A stretch of 61,960 nt of DNA. Origin: an uncultured Lachnospiraceae bacterium (GTDB taxonomy: Bacteria > Bacillota > Clostridia > Lachnospirales > Lachnospiraceae). A program made the position numbers and the translations under genes. Of the stretch, positions 9,262 through 17,842 are shown piece after piece; the stretch's first letter is position 1; each line of letters opens with the position of its first letter. The notes beneath the pieces were generated by a model. That model was given only the letters and a program-made list of their open reading frames with translations, ran no database searches and was not told the origin of the DNA. The stretch is from NCBI GenBank assembly GCA_902799015.1, contig CADBZI010000017.1, positions 1 through 61,960 of the forward strand, given 5' to 3'.

Positions 9262-10976
9262 TCCTGCCTGCCATGGAAGGAGACGCTCAGCATCGTCATG
9301 TCGTCAAACTGCGGTGCTTCTCCGACGAACTTGTCTACAGCGCAGGCCACTTCATTCAGCAGCGCTTCGGGCGCTGCACCGGCATGCGCGTTCAGGGCTG
9401 ACAGCGTTCGCTCCGTTCCGAACATATTGTTTTGAAGATCTGTCGCTTCCGCGATCCCGTCCGTGTATACAAAGAGTGTGCTGCCCGGCTCCATCTTCAT
9501 CTCATATTCCTTGTAATGGAGGTCTTCCATCCCGCCGATCACCAGACCATGAGGATCCCTGACCAGCTCAAATTCTCCGTCCGGCTGCTTCAGCATCGGG
9601 TATTCATGTCCCGCGTTTGCCGCGGTAATCATACCGCTGGAAAGATCCAGTACCCCGAGCCAGACGGTGACAAACATTTCTTCCTTGTTGCTGCGGCAGA
9701 TCTGGTTGTTGACTTTTTCCAGCACCTCTCCCGGCTTCATGCCGGTCAGCGTGTAATTCTGCAGCATGATCTTTGACATCATCATGAAGAGTGCGGCAGG
9801 AATTCCCTTCCCGGACACATCGGCGATTACCAGAGCCAGGTGATCCTCATCAATCAGGAAGAAATCGTAGAAGTCTCCGCCGACCTCCTTGGCCGGCTTC
9901 ATGCTGGCATAGATGTCGAACTGCTTCTTATCAGGCAATGCAGGGAACTCGGAGGGGAGCATGTCTGCCTGAATGCGTCTTGCCAGGTCCAGCTCCGTCT
10001 TCAGACGCTCTCTTTCGGCGGTGATCGCCGCATTCTCAAGAAGGTAATGCTTCAGCCTGACATCCATCTCCTCAAAGGAATGCGCCAGTGCTTCGATCTC
10101 ATCGTTCGTATGGATGTCTGCCTGGAACGAGTTTCCTTTCTCCAGAGAATCCACCAGGCCTGTGACAGCCTTTTTCAAAGATACGATGGGGCGGATGATT
10201 CTGTGCTGGATGAGGAAATAGTAGATGATCATACAGACGAACAGAATCAGGAAGATTGCACCGATCACATTCAGGCACATCCGGATGATGGCGCCTCTCA
10301 TATCGGACAGATTCAGATCTACGCCGACAACTGCAACGATATTGTTGTCACTGTCAAAAACAGGGGAAAATGCGGTGGCGAGCGGATGGCCAAGGTATCC
10401 GTGGTCCAGGAACAGGGAATCGTCCCAGGTAAGGTTCATGACGGCCATCATGGCCTCTTTTTCTCCTTTCGTGTAGGTGTCATGCTCAAGGAACTCCGCC
10501 TGCTGCTCCAGGTCTTTCGCTTCCTGTTCTGAGAGCTCGATCGTAGTGACATCCAGATGGAACACATCCCAGAGATATACCATATCCTCTTCCCGGGGAA
10601 CCACGACATAGATGTACCGCAGATTGGCATAACTGACGGAGGTTTCCAGCAGTGTATAAATCCTTTTGTAATCGTCGCTGTTGACAGCATCTGCTTTTTT
10701 GTCTTCCAGCACCAGGGCTTTTTCGCCGGAAGCCGACGGATCGTCCAGCTGCAGATATTTCTCCACCAGATCTCCGTCAATGTTGGTGGAAGCCATTTTT
10801 GCATAGGAATACGCATAATCCTGATAGATTTCAAGCATCCGGTCATAAAGCTGGAGACTGGCGGCGGCGCTGGTGCCGATGATCATCAGGACTGCCATCA
10901 GCAGCATGCTGAGCAGACTTCTTCTGGCAATGGAGCGCTGCACTGGTTTTTTGGAGACATCGGTGTTTTCAGTCAT
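9258..10976 (-). CDS. membrane sensor with HAMP and SpoIIE-type PP2C phosphatase domain
   Basis: This 572-residue protein starts at ATG 10974-10976 (reverse), preceded by GAGGAGA; the longer frame upstream lacks such a site. Order of parts: TM1 near residues 22-44; an extracytoplasmic sensor of about 190 residues; TM2 near 245-265; HAMP; a short coiled coil (ENAAITAERERLKTELDLARR); then a PP2C/SpoIIE catalytic domain with VGGDFYDFF, IADVSGKGIPAALFM, and DDMTML near the end. The metal-binding aspartates are present, so it is probably active on a phosphoserine anti-anti-sigma protein in partner-switching control. No such partner is seen nearby. It overlaps the upstream YihY gene by 8 bases (ATGACTGA), so translation is probably coupled. 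Confidence 0.93.
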   Translation of the reverse strand: MTENTDVSKKPVQRSIARRSLLSMLLMAVLMIIGTSAAASLQLYDRMLEIYQDYAYSYAKMASTNIDGDLVEKYLQLDDPSASGEKALVLEDKKADAVNSDDYKRIYTLLETSVSYANLRYIYVVVPREEDMVYLWDVFHLDVTTIELSEQEAKDLEQQAEFLEHDTYTKGEKEAMMAVMNLTWDDSLFLDHGYLGHPLATAFSPVFDSDNNIVAVVGVDLNLSDMRGAIIRMCLNVIGAIFLILFVCMIIYYFLIQHRIIRPIVSLKKAVTGLVDSLEKGNSFQADIHTNDEIEALAHSFEEMDVRLKHYLLENAAITAERERLKTELDLARRIQADMLPSEFPALPDKKQFDIYASMKPAKEVGGDFYDFFLIDEDHLALVIADVSGKGIPAALFMMMSKIMLQNYTLTGMKPGEVLEKVNNQICRSNKEEMFVTVWLGVLDLSSGMITAANAGHEYPMLKQPDGEFELVRDPHGLVIGGMEDLHYKEYEMKMEPGSTLFVYTDGIAEATDLQNNMFGTERTLSALNAHAGAAPEALLNEVACAVDKFVGEAPQFDDMTMLSVSFHGRQD

Positions 10977-12177
10977 GCAATTTCTCCTCAGTCTTTCCCT
11001 CTGTGCCAAGCAGAATCTGTCCGCAGGCGAATAGAATCACAATGTTCCAGAGAGTCAGGATAATCAGGTATACAAACAGATTCGAAAAAAGGGACCGCCG
11101 CAAAAGAATGCAGCTGCCGGCCATCATGAGACACAGAATCAGGATCCGCTTTCGCGGGATGGGTCTTTTCATTCCTTTCAGACAAAGGAGCGTGGCAGTC
11201 AGCCAGGCAGCCATTGTCAGGAACCGGAACACAATGATCAGGTACCTGAGGGACGGAAACACATACAGCCTGCAGTTCATGTAACACTCGGAAAGATAGG
11301 AGAGAACGCCAAGAAGAAAAAGGCTGAAAACCATCAGACTGAACCTTTTGTCCGAATGATAGAAGGCCAGATATTCTTCCGGGATCAGCTGCGTCATATG
11401 CGCATTGACATACCCTCCCAGGAGCAGGATGAAGAAGATCCAGTAGAACCAGAACAGGAGAAGGATGACAGCTGCCAGGCTTCCGTAAAGATGCGTGAAG
11501 CTGTTGAACAGACTGACATAGACCCGGATCCCCATGGAGAAAAATACCCATCCGGCGGATGCGAGAAAAGCCCCGGGAAACTGCCGGGCAAAAGACCGCC
11601 TGCCGGAGGGCAGGGACGTATAGACATAGCCAAACAGGGCGAAGCCGGCCAGAAACAGGGCAAGGTACTCTATGAGGGTTGAGACCCCCGCCTTCCAATG
11701 AATCTGCGGGAGGGCGCTTTTGAGAAGCTCGCTGATGCGGCCGCTGAAAATCAGATAGATTGCAGCGCACAGAAAAACCATGAGCACAAGGGTATAGCCG
11801 AAGGAACGCACCGTCAGCTTCAGAAACCCTCTTGTTTCCTTTTCTTCATACATCGAATTGAGACCTTCTATGAGAGCCGCAACTCCGCGGGATGCAGTCC
11901 ACAGAAGAAGGAGAATGGAGACGGAAAAAGCCGCGGCGGAATGATCAAAAGCCTCTCGGACAATACTTCTTGTAATCGGCACAGCACCGGGGGGAAGAAT
12001 CTCCTGAAAGAACTGCATGACATTGTCGGCGCTGATTCCGAAAAACGGAACGACGGAAGCAAGCAGAATCAGAAGCGGAATCAAGGCCATGAAAAAGAAG
12101 AACGCAATGCTGGACGCATGCGTCCGGATATTCCGGCCCATGATTCCGCGGATCAGTTTTGAGAGAATCTCTTTCAT
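10969..12177 (-). CDS. YihY/BrkB family membrane protein
   Basis: This 402-residue protein has about six strong membrane segments in residues 20-290. It has the family's N-terminal pattern RTHASSIAFFFFMALIPLLI and the central PSGRRSFARQFPGAFLASAGW. A C-terminal extension of about 100 residues adds three or four more hydrophobic segments, making it longer than minimal YihY proteins of about 300 residues. The family was once called ribonuclease BN, but that assignment was withdrawn, and the function remains unknown. AAAGGTGAT lies just before the start. It forms an operon with the downstream PP2C sensor. Confidence 0.88.
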   Translation of the reverse strand: MKEILSKLIRGIMGRNIRTHASSIAFFFFMALIPLLILLASVVPFFGISADNVMQFFQEILPPGAVPITRSIVREAFDHSAAAFSVSILLLLWTASRGVAALIEGLNSMYEEKETRGFLKLTVRSFGYTLVLMVFLCAAIYLIFSGRISELLKSALPQIHWKAGVSTLIEYLALFLAGFALFGYVYTSLPSGRRSFARQFPGAFLASAGWVFFSMGIRVYVSLFNSFTHLYGSLAAVILLLFWFYWIFFILLLGGYVNAHMTQLIPEEYLAFYHSDKRFSLMVFSLFLLGVLSYLSECYMNCRLYVFPSLRYLIIVFRFLTMAAWLTATLLCLKGMKRPIPRKRILILCLMMAGSCILLRRSLFSNLFVYLIILTLWNIVILFACGQILLGTEGKTEEKLHD

Positions 12178-12387
12178 ATCACCTTTTATCTGCCTGAACG
12201 GCTCTCCTCTGTGCGAAAGCAGCGATGCCGCTATGTCTGCGGCTATTATACCACAAAGGAACTACCGCTCATGAAACGATGTTCCATGACAAAAAGAAAA
12301 CAATATGCTAACATGAAAGATACAGGAAAGAGCACAGTGCTCTTATATTCAGATACCATTGTTATCACAACGGACAGGAGGAATAAG

Positions 12388-13161
12388 ATGAAGGATTATT
12401 TTGATCTGAAGGGTCAGGTTGCGATTGTGACGGGCTGCTCTACCGGACTTGGCGTGCAGATGGCCAAGGCGCTGGCCAATCAGGGTGCCGCGATTGTAGC
12501 CGTTGCCCGCCGCCAGAACATGATCGACGCTGTCGCGAAGGAGATCGCGGATGAATTCGGCGTGAAGACGCTTGCGGTCCGCTGCGACATCACGGACACA
12601 GCGGCGGTGGAAGACATGGTCGATACCGTACTGAAGGAGTTCGGAAGAATTGATATCCTGATCAACAACGCCGGTACGGGCGCTGTGGCTCCGGCCGAGG
12701 ATATTACGGACGAGCAGTTTGGAAATGAGATGAATATTGATCTGTTCGGTTCCTTCCGCGTTGCCCGCGCAGCTGCGAAGAAAGCGATGATCCCTGCGAA
12801 GTACGGACGCATCATCAATATCGCATCCATGTATGGCCTGGTCGGCAACAAGATCGCCGGTTCCGCGCCTTATCACGCGGCAAAGGGCGGTGTGGTGAAC
12901 ATGACCCGCGCGCTTGCTGCGGAATGGGGAAAATACGGCATCACGGTCAACTCCATCTGCCCGGGCTACTTCTACACCGATCTGACCCGTGACACGCTGA
13001 ATTCCGACTTCTTCCAGCAGAATGCGAAGACGATGATTCCGGAAGAGCGTTATGGCGAGACCGGAGAGCTGGATTCGGCTGCGATCTTCCTTGCATCCCC
13101 GTGCTCCAGCTATGTCACCGGCGTGAACCTTCCGGTGGACGGCGGATATACAGCCATGTAA
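12388..13161 (+). CDS. SDR family oxidoreductase, KduD/gluconate 5-dehydrogenase-like
   Basis: This 257-residue protein starts at ATG 12388, with AGGAGG at 12376-12381. It has classical short-chain dehydrogenase motifs: TGCSTGLG for NAD(P) binding, NNAG at about residue 90, a catalytic Ser in NIASMYG, and YHAAKGG supplying Tyr and Lys. The opening DYFDLKGQVAIVTG resembles the KduD (2-deoxy-gluconate 3-dehydrogenase) and gluconate 5-dehydrogenase group, so a sugar-acid substrate is likely but unproven. It stands alone, with its own terminator, between the YihY operon and the inositol locus. It may feed the same catabolism but is not co-transcribed with it. Confidence 0.88.
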   Translation: MKDYFDLKGQVAIVTGCSTGLGVQMAKALANQGAAIVAVARRQNMIDAVAKEIADEFGVKTLAVRCDITDTAAVEDMVDTVLKEFGRIDILINNAGTGAVAPAEDITDEQFGNEMNIDLFGSFRVARAAAKKAMIPAKYGRIINIASMYGLVGNKIAGSAPYHAAKGGVVNMTRALAAEWGKYGITVNSICPGYFYTDLTRDTLNSDFFQQNAKTMIPEERYGETGELDSAAIFLASPCSSYVTGVNLPVDGGYTAM

Positions 13162-13196
13162 TATCCGGCAGACCTGCCTGAAGCAGGTTCGTGAAA

Positions 13197-13267
13197 AGGA
13201 ACTGCCGCATTTGCCAAGAAGATGCTGTTTCTGCATCGAGGGCAAAGTGCGGCAGTTCCTTTTTTTA
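13197..13267 (+). terminator. intrinsic terminator of the SDR gene
   Basis: Arms at 13197-13215 (AGGAACTGCCGCATTTGCC) and 13241-13260 pair nearly perfectly and are followed by a T-run at 13259-13267. This separates the SDR gene from the inositol locus. Just downstream, TTATTATCG is repeated three times at 13265, 13276 and 13292. Confidence 0.85.
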
Positions 13268-13327
13268 TTATCGCGTTATTATCGTATCGCGTTATTATCG
13301 CGGAAATGTACCATACGGGAGTGTTGG

Positions 13328-13420
13328 TGCGTGCATTTTATGAGAATGAACGCAAGCAGCAAAAAAACATGTTCATTTTGTAAAAAAGACTATTTACAAA
13401 TGCGTGCATTATGCTATCCT
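13328..13420 (+). promoter_or_regulatory. inositol operon promoter with operator dyad
   Basis: The promoter TTTACA (13393-13398) and TATCCT (13415-13420) has a 16-base spacer. A dyad lies upstream at 13328-13354, with TGCGTGCATT facing AATGAACGCA over 7 bases. A further TGCGTGCAT half-site (13401-13409) lies inside the promoter spacer. The same half-site recurs before iolH (16623-16648, 16766-16792). The likely binder is the LacI-type protein encoded at 15579, which would repress by blocking the promoter. Confidence 0.65.
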
Positions 13421-13479
13421 TTAAACAAGTGAGCTTCACTTGCGATATTGTATAGAGATTACAGCAGGAGGATGAATGG

Positions 13480-14382
13480 ATGTTTGATGAGAGCAAAGTG
13501 TTTCTTGGAATTGCCCCGATCGGCTGGTGCAACGATGATATGCCGGAACTGGGAGCGGAAAATACCTTCAAGCAGATTGTCAGTGAGATGGCCCTGGCGG
13601 GATTTACGGGCTGTGAGATCGGAAACAAATATCCTTCCGATCCGGTTGAATTGAAGAAGGCGTTGGATCTGCGCGGGATGAGAATTGCCAGCCGCTGGTA
13701 TTCTTCCTTCCTTCTGACCCGTCCGATCGAAGAAGAGGAGAAGGATTTCATCGCCAACCTGGACTTCCTTGCGGCAGTCGGAGCGAACCGAATCAATGTC
13801 AGCGAGCAGAGCTATTCCATTCAGGGGAAGCAGGATGTGCCGATCCTGACCGGCGGACATAAGCATGTCATGAATGATGAGGAATGGGACCGGTTCACAA
13901 AGGGACTGAACCATCTCGGAAAGATCGCGAAGGACCGCGGCTTTAAGCTGTGCTTCCATCATCACATGGGAACGGTCGTGCAGACGAGCGAAGAGACCGA
14001 CCGCATGATGAAGAACACGGATCCGGAACTGGTCTTTTTGTGCTATGACACTGGACATTTTACATTTGCCGGAGAGGATCCGCTGACCATGCTGAAGAAG
14101 TACGTGGACAGAGTCGGACATGTTCATCTGAAGGATATGAGGCTGGATGTTGTGGAAGAAGCGCGCAGGAACAACTGGAGCTTCCTGCAGGCGGTCAGAA
14201 ACGGAGCCTTCACGGTTCCCGGCGACGGCGGCGTGGACTTTGACCCGATCTTCCAGCTGCTCGCACAGGGCGGATATACCGGCTGGCTGCTGGTGGAAGC
14301 CGAGCAGGATCCCGCGAAGGCGGAGCCGCTGGAGTATGCGATCAAGGGAAGAAAGTATATCAAAGAGCATACAGGACTTTGA
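13480..14382 (+). CDS. iolE: myo-inosose-2 dehydratase IolE
   Basis: This 300-residue protein matches the IolE family along its whole length: LGIAPIGWCNDDMPELG at the N-terminus, SEQSYSIQG, FHHHMGTVVQT, CYDTGHFTFAG, FTVPGDGGVDFD and EAEQDPA near the end. It has a TIM-barrel xylose-isomerase-like fold with a metal site. It removes water from scyllo-inosose (2-keto-myo-inositol) to give the trihydroxycyclohexane-dione used by IolD. The start is ATG 13480, with AGGAGG about 8 bases upstream. It is the first gene of the locus, and iolG follows 57 bases downstream. Confidence 0.95.
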   Translation: MFDESKVFLGIAPIGWCNDDMPELGAENTFKQIVSEMALAGFTGCEIGNKYPSDPVELKKALDLRGMRIASRWYSSFLLTRPIEEEEKDFIANLDFLAAVGANRINVSEQSYSIQGKQDVPILTGGHKHVMNDEEWDRFTKGLNHLGKIAKDRGFKLCFHHHMGTVVQTSEETDRMMKNTDPELVFLCYDTGHFTFAGEDPLTMLKKYVDRVGHVHLKDMRLDVVEEARRNNWSFLQAVRNGAFTVPGDGGVDFDPIFQLLAQGGYTGWLLVEAEQDPAKAEPLEYAIKGRKYIKEHTGL

Positions 14383-14439
14383 AACCCAGGTCCTTTGAGG
14401 CAAGAGCAATCTACGGATGAATTATCAGGAGGGAAGAAA

Positions 14440-15471
14440 ATGGCAAAAGATCTTAAGATAGGTATCATCGGATGCGGCGCAATCGGAAAGGATCACTGCA
14501 GAAGAATCATTCAGACGGTTCCGGGCGCAACGGTTGTGGCGGTCAGTGATTATGTAGCGGCAGCCGCGGATGAGACAGCGGAAATGTACGGCATTCGTTC
14601 CTTTGGAAACAACTGTGACGAAATGATCAAAGACCCTGAGGTAGAGGCGGTTGTCATCACCTCGATCGATCCCACCCACCATGATTATGTCATGAAGGTT
14701 CTTGCCGAGAAGAAGTGGTGCTTCTGTGAGAAGCCGCTTTCTCAGAACGCGAAGGACTGTGAGGAGATCATTGCAAAAGAACTGGAGATCGGCAAGAAGA
14801 TGGTACAGGTTGGCTTCATGCGCCGGTACGACAGAGGCTACGCGGAGATGAAGCGCATCATTGACTCCGGAGAACTCGGACGCCCGATCCTGATCAAGGC
14901 AGCACACCGCAATGTTTCACAGGGTCCCGGATTCAAGACGGAAAACGGTGTCACCAACGTGGCGATCCATGAGCTGGATATCTGCCGCTGGCTGCTTGGC
15001 GAGGAGTATAAGGACGTACAGTGTGTGCGTGTGCGCCAGAGCGCAAACTCCAACAAGGGCTATGACAACCCGCAGGTCATGCTGATGCGCACGAAGAATG
15101 ACTGCTTCATCGATGTGGAAGTACAGGTTGCCGACGGGTATGGCTACGATATCCAGTGTGAGGTGGTATGTGAGAATGGTACCGTGAAGCTGCCGGATCC
15201 CTATGCGGTTGTAAGACGTTCGCGTCCGGACATCACGAAGGATCCGGGTGAGACGATGCCGATCATGACAGACTGGAAGGAGCGCTTTATCGAAGCATAT
15301 GATATTGAAATGTGCGAATGGGTAAAGTCCGTGCACGAAGGAACCCTGAAAGGCCCGTCTTCCTGGGACGGATATGTAGCATGCGTGGCCGGCGATGCGC
15401 TGAACGCTTCCAGAGGAACCTCGCAGTTCCTGCCGGTGAAGACCATCGAGAAGCCGGATCTGTATAAGTAA
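14440..15471 (+). CDS. iolG: inositol 2-dehydrogenase IolG (Gfo/Idh/MocA family)
   Basis: This 343-residue protein starts at ATG 14440, with AGGAGGG at 14428-14433. An N-terminal Rossmann fold shows GIIGCGAIGKDHCRR. CEKPLS carries the family lysine, followed by QVGFMRRYDRGYAEMK and HELDICRWLLGEE with the catalytic His/Asp pattern. It oxidises myo-inositol (or a stereoisomer) to the inosose with NAD+. Together with IolE, IolD and IolB it gives the upper inositol pathway. Related cyclitol dehydrogenases share these motifs, so the exact isomer is not settled. Confidence 0.93.
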   Translation: MAKDLKIGIIGCGAIGKDHCRRIIQTVPGATVVAVSDYVAAAADETAEMYGIRSFGNNCDEMIKDPEVEAVVITSIDPTHHDYVMKVLAEKKWCFCEKPLSQNAKDCEEIIAKELEIGKKMVQVGFMRRYDRGYAEMKRIIDSGELGRPILIKAAHRNVSQGPGFKTENGVTNVAIHELDICRWLLGEEYKDVQCVRVRQSANSNKGYDNPQVMLMRTKNDCFIDVEVQVADGYGYDIQCEVVCENGTVKLPDPYAVVRRSRPDITKDPGETMPIMTDWKERFIEAYDIEMCEWVKSVHEGTLKGPSSWDGYVACVAGDALNASRGTSQFLPVKTIEKPDLYK

Positions 15472-15578
15472 AAAACGCTTCTTGGTTTTGCGTCCAGCAC
15501 CTTTGCTGCCGGAGCTGCTTCGTGCTGCCAGGGTGCTGGTTATGGCAAAACAAAAACAGCGAAAAGAGGCCAGAAGGC

Positions 15579-16610
15579 ATGAAAGTAACAATGCAAAAGA
15601 TCGCAGATGCGGTCGGAGTTTCCCGCGGAACAGTAGACCGTGCACTCCATCACAGAGGAAGAATCTCCCCGGAGGTGGAAGCACGTATCTTTGATGCTGC
15701 GCGGACCATGGGGTATGCGCTTCCTGAGACGGATCAGGAGGATCCGGCAGCAGGCGGCTCAAAAGAGATTCGAATCGGCGTGGTGACCTATCTTTGCAAT
15801 GCGGGATTCATGCGTGAGATCAACAGAGGAATTGCGCAGGCGTCGGAAGAGCTTGCGGAGAGAGGCGTCCGGGTGATCCTCAAGGAAAGCCGGGCGGTAG
15901 ATGAGAAGGAGCAGCTGAAATTTCTGGAGGAACTGGATCAGATGAACCTGGACGGACTGGCTGTTATGCCGATCGACACAGGGGCGATCCGGAAGAAGCT
16001 CTATGAACTGTCGGAAGAGCCGCTGCCTCTGGTGATGTTTAACTCCAAGCTGTCCGGCATTCCCAGGCTTTGCTACGTCGGAATGGACAATTTCCAGAGC
16101 GGCAGGGCTGCGGCAGGACTGATGAACATGCTGACCGGAGGGAAAGGCCGGATCCTGGTGATTACGGGCAGCTTCGGAAACCAGCTGAACAATGCACGTG
16201 TGGAGGGATTTGCAAAGGAGATCAAGGACTCTTTTCCATCCCTTTCGATTGCGGCGGTTCAAAGCTCCTATGACAGTGAGGAAGAAGTGAAGAAGATCAT
16301 CGAGGATGCCATGCAGAATCTCCCGGAGATCAGCGGGATCCTTGTGGTCTCCAGCGGGCAGACGGGGATTCGGGATGCGCTGGACGCGCTGCCGCCTGAC
16401 AGGCGCCCCGCTATTGTGATCTACGACCAGACTCCGAAGAATGAGAAGCTGCTCAAAGATGACATGGCAGACTTTCTGATCGATCAGAGTGGATTTGAAC
16501 AGGGATACAGACCGTTGCATATCCTGACAAATGCGATCAGCCGGGGCATTCTTCCGGAAAAGCCGGAGGAATATACGGAGATCAGTATCCGGACGAAATA
16601 CAATTTATAA
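15579..16610 (+). CDS. LacI family transcriptional regulator of the inositol locus
   Basis: This 343-residue protein has an N-terminal helix-turn-helix plus hinge (MQKIADAVGVSRGTVDRALH, then VEARIFDAARTMGY) and a periplasmic-binding-protein-like sensor domain (residues about 65-340). I take ATG 15579 as the start; ATG 15591 is possible. The gene lies inside the locus between iolG and iolH. The repeated TGCGTKCA half-sites before iolE and iolH are its likely operators, and an inositol-pathway compound its likely inducer. Upstream, CCAGCACC (15494-15501) and GGTGCTGG (15532-15539) can form a hairpin that may lower read-through from iolG. Confidence 0.9.
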   Translation: MKVTMQKIADAVGVSRGTVDRALHHRGRISPEVEARIFDAARTMGYALPETDQEDPAAGGSKEIRIGVVTYLCNAGFMREINRGIAQASEELAERGVRVILKESRAVDEKEQLKFLEELDQMNLDGLAVMPIDTGAIRKKLYELSEEPLPLVMFNSKLSGIPRLCYVGMDNFQSGRAAAGLMNMLTGGKGRILVITGSFGNQLNNARVEGFAKEIKDSFPSLSIAAVQSSYDSEEEVKKIIEDAMQNLPEISGILVVSSGQTGIRDALDALPPDRRPAIVIYDQTPKNEKLLKDDMADFLIDQSGFEQGYRPLHILTNAISRGILPEKPEEYTEISIRTKYNL

Positions 16611-16611
16611 A

Positions 16612-16792
16612 GGCACGCAAAATGCGTTCATTTCATATGAAGAACGCAATATAATACAAAATGCACGAATATGAACGCACTGAATTGGAGATTCTGCCAA
16701 TAGACAGGGGCGTAAATATACCGTATATTTTAGGAAAGAATATACGAGAGCATAGGAGAGACTAGTTGCGTGCAACAAAAAGATGCACGCAA
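16612..16792 (+). promoter_or_regulatory. operator cluster upstream of iolH
   Basis: The 276-base gap between the regulator gene and iolH holds two dyads with the half-sites seen before iolE. TGCGTTCATT faces GAACGCA at 16623-16648. TTGCGTGCA faces TGCACGCAA at 16766-16792, with perfect 9-base arms and a 9-base spacer. Lone half-sites GCACGCA (16613-16619) and TGAACGCA (16672-16679) lie nearby. No confident promoter hexamers were found, though the stretch at 16710-16745 is AT-rich. Confidence 0.6.
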
Positions 16793-16886
16793 ACCGGAAC
16801 AGACGGAACAGGCAGATCCCTGCTAAGCTGCAGGACAGGAAAAACGCAGGAAACAGGAATTCTGAATAAAACAAGGAGGAAGGTAC

Positions 16887-17807
16887 ATGAAGATCGCATT
16901 TGATGTGGATGTACTTGCGAAGCAGATGAGCATCACGGATATGGTTCACAAGGTCGCAGGCTGGGGCTACAAGTATATCGAGCAGTCCCCCCATCCGAGG
17001 ATCAATCCTTTCTATAAGCATCCGCTGTTTTCGAAGGAGTGCGAGGCGGAGTACAGGAATGCTCTGAAAGAGACCGGCGTGGAGATCTCATCGTTTATTG
17101 TTGTCTACCGCTGGTCAGGTCCGACCGAGGAACAGCGCCAGCATGCGGTTGCCAACTGGAAGAGAATGATCGAGATCGCGGTGAACATGGGAGTGCCGGT
17201 CATCAATACGGAGTTCTCCGGAGACCCCAACCAGCAGGAGATCTGCAACGGGATGTTCTTCCGTTCCATGGAAGAACTGCTTCCGATCATTGAGAAAGAG
17301 GGACTCAGGGTTGAGATTCAGTCTCATCCGTATGATTTCTGCGAGCTCAACGATGAAGCCTGCGATATCGTCAAGTCCTTCCGCTCCAAAAACCTCGGTT
17401 ATGTTTACAGCGCATCCCATGGTTTCTTCTATGACCAGGGCAAGGGCGATGTCCGTCATATGCTGAAGTATGCGGGAGACGAGCTGACCCACGTGCTGTT
17501 CGCCGACACCTACAATCAGACAAAGGACTGCCGTTATATCCTGAATCCGCCGTGGCTCAATCAGAGAGGCAGAGCGGATGTGACCATCCACCAGCATACG
17601 GCGATGGGCGAAGGAGAGGTTGACTTCGACGGCATCTTTGAAACGCTGCGTGAGATGGATTTTGCGAACCGGCAGCTGAAGAGTGACGCGCCGAAGGCTG
17701 GCGGTGACTCGATCGCCTGCGTGTCCTATTTCGGATTCCCGGAGAAGATGGACGTTCAGGCGCCTGAGGCAAGAGAGCGGATCGAGCGGGAACTGCTGGG
17801 ATCCTGA
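16887..17807 (+). CDS. iolH: IolH-like sugar phosphate isomerase/epimerase
   Basis: This 306-residue TIM-barrel protein starts at ATG 16887 with AAGGAGGA upstream. It closely resembles Bacillus IolH: MKIAFDVDVL, GYKYIEQSPHPRINPFYKHP, SSFIVVYRWSGP, NTEFSGDPNQ, VEIQSHPYDFCE, HQHTAMGEGEVDFD. IolH belongs to the AP-endonuclease-2/xylose-isomerase-like superfamily and is widely kept in inositol operons, but its reaction is not firmly known. Here it opens the second transcription block behind the operator cluster and is followed by iolD after 35 bases. Confidence 0.9.
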   Translation: MKIAFDVDVLAKQMSITDMVHKVAGWGYKYIEQSPHPRINPFYKHPLFSKECEAEYRNALKETGVEISSFIVVYRWSGPTEEQRQHAVANWKRMIEIAVNMGVPVINTEFSGDPNQQEICNGMFFRSMEELLPIIEKEGLRVEIQSHPYDFCELNDEACDIVKSFRSKNLGYVYSASHGFFYDQGKGDVRHMLKYAGDELTHVLFADTYNQTKDCRYILNPPWLNQRGRADVTIHQHTAMGEGEVDFDGIFETLREMDFANRQLKSDAPKAGGDSIACVSYFGFPEKMDVQAPEARERIERELLGS

Positions 17808-17842
17808 ACAACGCGTGAACCCAATGAGAAAGGAGACAGTTG

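Noticed and set aside
13265-13302. Short CRISPR-like repeats (TTATTATCG three times)
   Set aside because: Units are only 9 bases with 2-7 base gaps and no spacers of uniform length; this is a simple AT-rich repeat after a terminator.
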